Assembly (NCBI GenBank): GCA_023391315.1
Contig: JAEWBD010000458.1
Location: 1 to 10,032, forward strand
Reading direction: 5' to 3'
DNA length: 10,032 nucleotides
From: Bacteroidota bacterium
GTDB taxonomy: Bacteria > Bacteroidota > Bacteroidia > Chitinophagales > Chitinophagaceae
A program made the position numbers and the translations under genes. This document shows positions 7,057 to 10,032 of this stretch, piece by piece. A model generated the notes under the pieces. That model was not told where the DNA came from. It ran no database searches and saw only the letters and a list, made by a program, of their open reading frames with translations. How positions within the stretch are numbered: position 1 is the stretch's first letter; the number at the start of each line of letters is the position of its first letter.

Positions 7057-7949
7057 GAGTTAAACAACGCTTTCTTAAATAATCCCAAAAAGCGTTTATC
7101 AGATAATGCATAAACAGGGAGTCTCCAGGCTATAGCTAACAACGAATTTATTTTCACATTGATCTTATTTCTAAAAAGAGCGTTTTTTATTCTATGATAA
7201 AATATCAATTTAAACATTTTTCTTTCCTGAATACTGTTTAAATACTTTCGATAATTAAGAAAAACCTGGATAGCCTCTGCCTGCATTTCAAAATATTGCG
7301 AACCGGTTTTGGTTGAATTATTTATCCTGAAAAAAGACAGTGCTTCCGTATACTCAAACTGCAATGGCCTAGCTAAAGCAATACGACAGTACCATTCCAT
7401 ATCCATACAATAATGATATCCTTCATTCAAAAAGCCTATATTATGCTGAAGTATGAAATCCCGTTTTATAAATACAGATTGGGAAGGGATGATATAATCT
7501 GCCGAATAAAAAAAATGAAGAAGGTTATACAAACCTAATTTTCTTTTTTTATTGAACCCATAATACACCGCTTTTTCATCAACATATTCGCCAACATTCA
7601 CGGCTCCAAAAATAAAATCATATTGTTCAATTGCGGGTTTTGTAAAAATTACTTTAAACGCTTCTTTACTATAAACATCATCACTGTTCATCCAGGCTAT
7701 ATAGTCCCCTGTGGCTTTTGCAAAACCTTTATTTATGGCATGAGATTGTCCGTTATCATTTTCGCTTACCCAGTATGTGATATGCTGTTCATATCTTTTA
7801 ATTATATCAACAGAATTATCAGTACTGCCACCGTCAATAACAATTAACTCCTTAGCAGGGTAGTTCTGATTGATGATGGAAAGGAGTGTTTCTTCAATGT
7901 ATGCACCCTGATTATAGGAAGGAATGATAATGGAAAGTTTGGGAAGCAT
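7047..7949 (-). CDS. GT2 glycosyltransferase, WfgS/WfeV-like
   Basis: GT2 enzyme of 300 residues resembling the WfgS/WfeV-like group used in O-antigen assembly (assignment from motif memory). It shows KLSIIIPSYNQGAYIEETL (4-22), LIVIDGGSTDNS (35-46), the group-typical WVSENDNGQSHAINKGF (60-76), and the metal site WMNSDDVY (86-93). MDMEW at 182-186 stands where the catalytic acidic residue is expected. The N-terminal sequence is almost a textbook consensus. I chose the ATG at 7947-7949, one base after the TAA of the upstream gene (7951-7953). A TTG at 7956-7958 would add three residues and overlap that gene by 8 nt. The C-terminal third is basic and AT-rich. The product overlaps the following GT4 by 10 nt, so translational coupling is likely. 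Confidence 0.93.
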   Translation of the reverse strand: MLPKLSIIIPSYNQGAYIEETLLSIINQNYPAKELIVIDGGSTDNSVDIIKRYEQHITYWVSENDNGQSHAINKGFAKATGDYIAWMNSDDVYSKEAFKVIFTKPAIEQYDFIFGAVNVGEYVDEKAVYYGFNKKRKLGLYNLLHFFYSADYIIPSQSVFIKRDFILQHNIGFLNEGYHYCMDMEWYCRIALARPLQFEYTEALSFFRINNSTKTGSQYFEMQAEAIQVFLNYRKYLNSIQERKMFKLIFYHRIKNALFRNKINVKINSLLAIAWRLPVYALSDKRFLGLFKKALFNSCL

Positions 7950-7950
7950 G

Positions 7951-8742
7951 TTAATCAACCTGTTTCTGAGAATGTTTATATTTAGCTAATGATCTCCAGC
8001 AATTGAATACATACCACATCCAAAAAACACTTAGATTAAACCCTTTAAGTCCATCAATATAACCTTTCTTTATAAAATAACTATATCTGAATGCATTTGC
8101 TGAATTTTTCAAAAGCTTATAATTGCTATAACGGGTACCATTATTAAACATCCTTTCACCTTCTTTTAAAATATATCGTTTATGTTTTTCTGCCAATTGC
8201 CTGTAACTCTTCATCCAATAATGTCTGATATAATTCTTCCCATTAAATTTTATATCAAAATTGGAATACCCTTCCTTTAACTTTCCTTTTTCATGTACCT
8301 CTCCGGTAAAAAGATATCTGTTTGTGTTCACCAGAAGGGTTTTTTTTGAAATGCCCCCCCAGGTAGCTCCTTTTAGTTGTTTTTCTTTAAAATAAAATTG
8401 CCAGGGAACGGATATAGTTCCTGTTCTTTCGTGTACAAAATCGATTGCTTTTATTATATCATTCTGAAGGGATTCGGTAATTTCCTCATCAGGATCAATT
8501 ATCAAAACCCATTCATTGGTAGCATAAAAAGCTATATCACAATACAGCTCCTCTACTACTGCAACTCTAGGATGGGGAAACAGCTTTACATTAAACGAAC
8601 TTGCAACCTCCGTAATGTTATCAGATGATTCAAGATCAATAAGTATTATCTCATTACAGAAGCTTACCGATTTCAAACAAGCCGGTAAAAGATGACTTTC
8701 ATTGTGTGCAACAACAAATGCAGTAATATTAACTCCTGGCAA
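7951..8742 (-). CDS. GT2 glycosyltransferase, WaaE/LgtF-like
   Basis: GT2 enzyme of 263 residues that fits the WaaE/LgtF-like (beta-1,4-glucosyltransferase-like) group in length and motifs. It shows ITAFVVAHNESHLL (6-19), EIILIDLESSDN (31-42, a variant of the DSGSTD loop), the metal site IIDPDEEI (81-88), FTGEVHEKG (145-153), and the late FIKKGYIDGLKGF (223-235). The last of these matches the group's typical membrane-proximal tail, followed by the aromatic segment VFWMWYVFNCW (239-249). The start must be TTG at 8740-8742: the preceding in-frame codons are AAC and the TAA of the upstream gene, and no internal ATG lies near the N-terminus. A C7 and a T8 run (plus-strand sense) at 8340-8360 fall within codons for W128-K134. 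Family members extend lipopolysaccharide cores, but the sugar used here is unknown. Confidence 0.9.
   Translation of the reverse strand: MPGVNITAFVVAHNESHLLPACLKSVSFCNEIILIDLESSDNITEVASSFNVKLFPHPRVAVVEELYCDIAFYATNEWVLIIDPDEEITESLQNDIIKAIDFVHERTGTISVPWQFYFKEKQLKGATWGGISKKTLLVNTNRYLFTGEVHEKGKLKEGYSNFDIKFNGKNYIRHYWMKSYRQLAEKHKRYILKEGERMFNNGTRYSNYKLLKNSANAFRYSYFIKKGYIDGLKGFNLSVFWMWYVFNCWRSLAKYKHSQKQVD
8340..8360. repeat. Paired homopolymer tracts inside a GT2 gene
   Basis: On the plus strand a run of eight T (8340-8347) is followed after six bases by a run of seven C (8354-8360). On the coding strand these read as G7 then A8 within the WaaE-like GT2 gene. Both tracts are in frame, so the gene is intact in this copy. 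Runs of this length can slip during replication and are also common sites of sequencing error. Confidence 0.9.
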
Positions 8743-8745
8743 GTT

Positions 8746-9669
8746 TTAATTAAGTTTTCTGTTTGAAGTTCTGTACCAGAATGACCGCAGAATAGTTATA
8801 GATTCCTGTGGATATAATAAAAAAATCTTAAAACACAGTTGAACATATTTGCCTAAACTCATCTGCAAATCGAACAAATGATCTACTAAGTTCTTTTGTT
8901 TGAATTTCAAATATGCGCCTTTGTAACTCTGTTCAACTACTTCCCTATTTTTATTGATAACCTTAAAATTATAATCTAGTTTTTTAGATAATGAGGTTTT
9001 TATCGATATAGAATTTTCTGTTCGCCTATAAACGCTTAATACTTTTCCTGTATATCCAACTAGGCTATCCTGGGTATAACGTATTCTAAAATCCCAATCT
9101 TCAAACATTACAAGAGTTTCATCCAGATACCCATGTCTGGCAAAAACATCTTTGCGGATCAATTCAAAGTTATAATTCATTGAATTGGGAAAGTCTGAGT
9201 TGATTATCTCTCTTAAGATATTTCCTTCAGGCATTGTTTTTTCAGGTCTATTATTCCATTTTTTTTTAAAGTTCCCATGCTTGTCAACAAACATAAAATT
9301 TGAATAAACCACTGAAAGTTCAGGCCTTTGTTTAAAAAGTTGCATCTCAAATTCAATTTTTTCGGGCAAATAGAAATCATCTCCATCCAGTAAGCATATA
9401 AAGTCCCCTTTAGCCAATTTATAAGCACTGTTCTTATTTTTAGCGATTCCTACATTAAATGGCTGAAAGATATAGCGAACCTTGTCAGGAAACCTTCCTG
9501 CATAATCAAGTATTAGCTGCCTACTTGCAATATCTTCAGAATAATCATCTGCAATAATAATTTCAATATTATTATAAGTTTGACTTAATACAGAGTTCAA
9601 GGCGACCTTTAAATATTCATTTTGGTTATAACTTGATATAATAACCGATACTAATGGCATTTGCTCCAT
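8746..9669 (-). CDS. GT2 glycosyltransferase (GT-A, DGDD)
   Basis: GT2 enzyme of 307 residues. Motifs are LVSVIISSYNQNEYL (6-20), IEIIIADDYSED (35-46), PFNVGIAKNKNSA (70-82), and the metal site CLLDGDDFYLP (92-102). The acidic pair in FEDWDFRIR (189-197) is the usual GT2 catalytic-base position. VYRRTENSIS in the last third is a common GT2 tail motif. The C-terminus is basic and aromatic and could associate with the membrane. The start is ATG at 9667-9669, 7 bp after the upstream stop; a second ATG at 9658-9660 would remove three residues and is also possible. The stop TAA (8746-8748) is followed in the same frame by one AAC codon and the TTG of the next gene. Its specific donor and acceptor cannot be read from sequence. 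Confidence 0.92.
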   Translation of the reverse strand: MEQMPLVSVIISSYNQNEYLKVALNSVLSQTYNNIEIIIADDYSEDIASRQLILDYAGRFPDKVRYIFQPFNVGIAKNKNSAYKLAKGDFICLLDGDDFYLPEKIEFEMQLFKQRPELSVVYSNFMFVDKHGNFKKKWNNRPEKTMPEGNILREIINSDFPNSMNYNFELIRKDVFARHGYLDETLVMFEDWDFRIRYTQDSLVGYTGKVLSVYRRTENSISIKTSLSKKLDYNFKVINKNREVVEQSYKGAYLKFKQKNLVDHLFDLQMSLGKYVQLCFKIFLLYPQESITILRSFWYRTSNRKLN

Positions 9670-9676
9670 AACTAAT

Positions 9677-10032
9677 CTATACCCGCAGCATTTTTTTCAC
9701 CACCATGTGCATACGTTTAGCCATAAAATATAATTGAAGCTTGCTTGCTGCACCAATATTGAAGAAAAATATTTTTTTTATAGCCCGCACATTATATTTA
9801 GGTAATTCTTTTTCAGCCAACTTGAAAGCGATATATTCCTTTTTTATTGTCTTTGCGTAATTACGCTGGCTGATAATATCACGCCTTAACAAGCTTTGTA
9901 ATAGAGGTACCATTTCCAAAAAATTTAAACCTTCTTTGAATGAACGTTCCCCAACATTATCACCATGCATACGCAGATAATTCAGAAGTTTCCCCGAAAT
10001 GAATACATCGCCGGTAGTACACAACTCTATCC
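9677..10032 (-). CDS. GT2 glycosyltransferase, C-terminal part only (5' end beyond right edge)
   Basis: The frame is open to the window edge, so only the last 118 or so residues are visible and the catalytic DXD region is outside. The segment KLLNYLRMHGDNVGERSFKE resembles the LNYYRxHGxNVS motif that follows the GT-A catalytic core in many GT2 enzymes, and LNFLEM after it fits the same group. The tail is strongly basic and aromatic (ending KRMHMVVKKMLRV). An apparent TTG start at 10022-10024 is an artefact of the edge: codons for Ile-Glu-Leu precede it with no stop. It ends with TAG at 9677-9679, 7 bp before the next GT2 gene, so the two are probably co-transcribed. The family call rests on the tail motif alone. 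Confidence 0.72.
   Translation of the reverse strand, partial: IELCTTGDVFISGKLLNYLRMHGDNVGERSFKEGLNFLEMVPLLQSLLRRDIISQRNYAKTIKKEYIAFKLAEKELPKYNVRAIKKIFFFNIGAASKLQLYFMAKRMHMVVKKMLRV

Noticed and set aside
7950..7958. TTG start at 7956-7958 for the WfgS-like GT2
   Set aside because: An ATG lies three codons downstream, one base after the upstream stop, and directly precedes the conserved first strand.
1..10032. tRNA, rRNA, CRISPR array, insertion sequence or phage genes
   Set aside because: No cloverleaf-like segments, spaced direct repeats, transposase motifs or terminal inverted repeats were seen; the window is almost fully coding.

Overview
The window looks like a piece of a surface-glycan biosynthesis locus from a Bacteroidota bacterium, most likely a Chitinophagaceae-type genome. 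That placement is inference. It rests on the glycosyltransferase (GT) families, the AT-rich composition, and the lack of Shine-Dalgarno-like purine tracts before the start codons, which is usual in that phylum. No marker gene is present to confirm it.

All recognisable genes lie on the minus strand and are transcribed from high to low coordinates. In that order they are: the C-terminal end of a GT2 enzyme running off the right edge (9677-10032); a GT2 (8746-9669); a WaaE/LgtF-like GT2 (7951-8742); a WfgS-like GT2 (7047-7949); a GT4 (5950-7056); a GT2 with a DDD metal motif (5084-5953); a GT2-like enzyme with DADE (4096-5094); a GT2 with DADD (3124-4092); a divergent GT-B protein with no visible EX7E motif (1954-3123); a GT-A-like protein with a DPD motif and no canonical start (905-1906); and the N-terminal two thirds of a GT4 running off the left edge (1-713). 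The first nine genes touch, overlap or sit within 7 bp of each other, so they are very probably one transcript. A gap of about 47 bp precedes the DPD gene. The only sizeable gap (714-904) precedes the last GT4 and could hold a secondary promoter.

Together the genes make sense as sequential sugar-adding steps for one long or branched glycan: capsule, exopolysaccharide, O-antigen-like polymer or a protein-linked glycan. No flippase, polymerase, sugar-nucleotide synthesis gene or chain-length regulator lies inside the window, so the product and its export route cannot be determined here.

The main oddities are in how the genes start and abut. Four of the nine starts with a canonical codon use TTG or GTG. 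Three gene pairs are in the same reading frame, separated only by a stop and at most one further codon. The DPD gene has its conserved N-terminus encoded upstream of every ATG, GTG or TTG. Sampled G+C content is patchy from gene to gene, suggesting stepwise assembly of the cluster.
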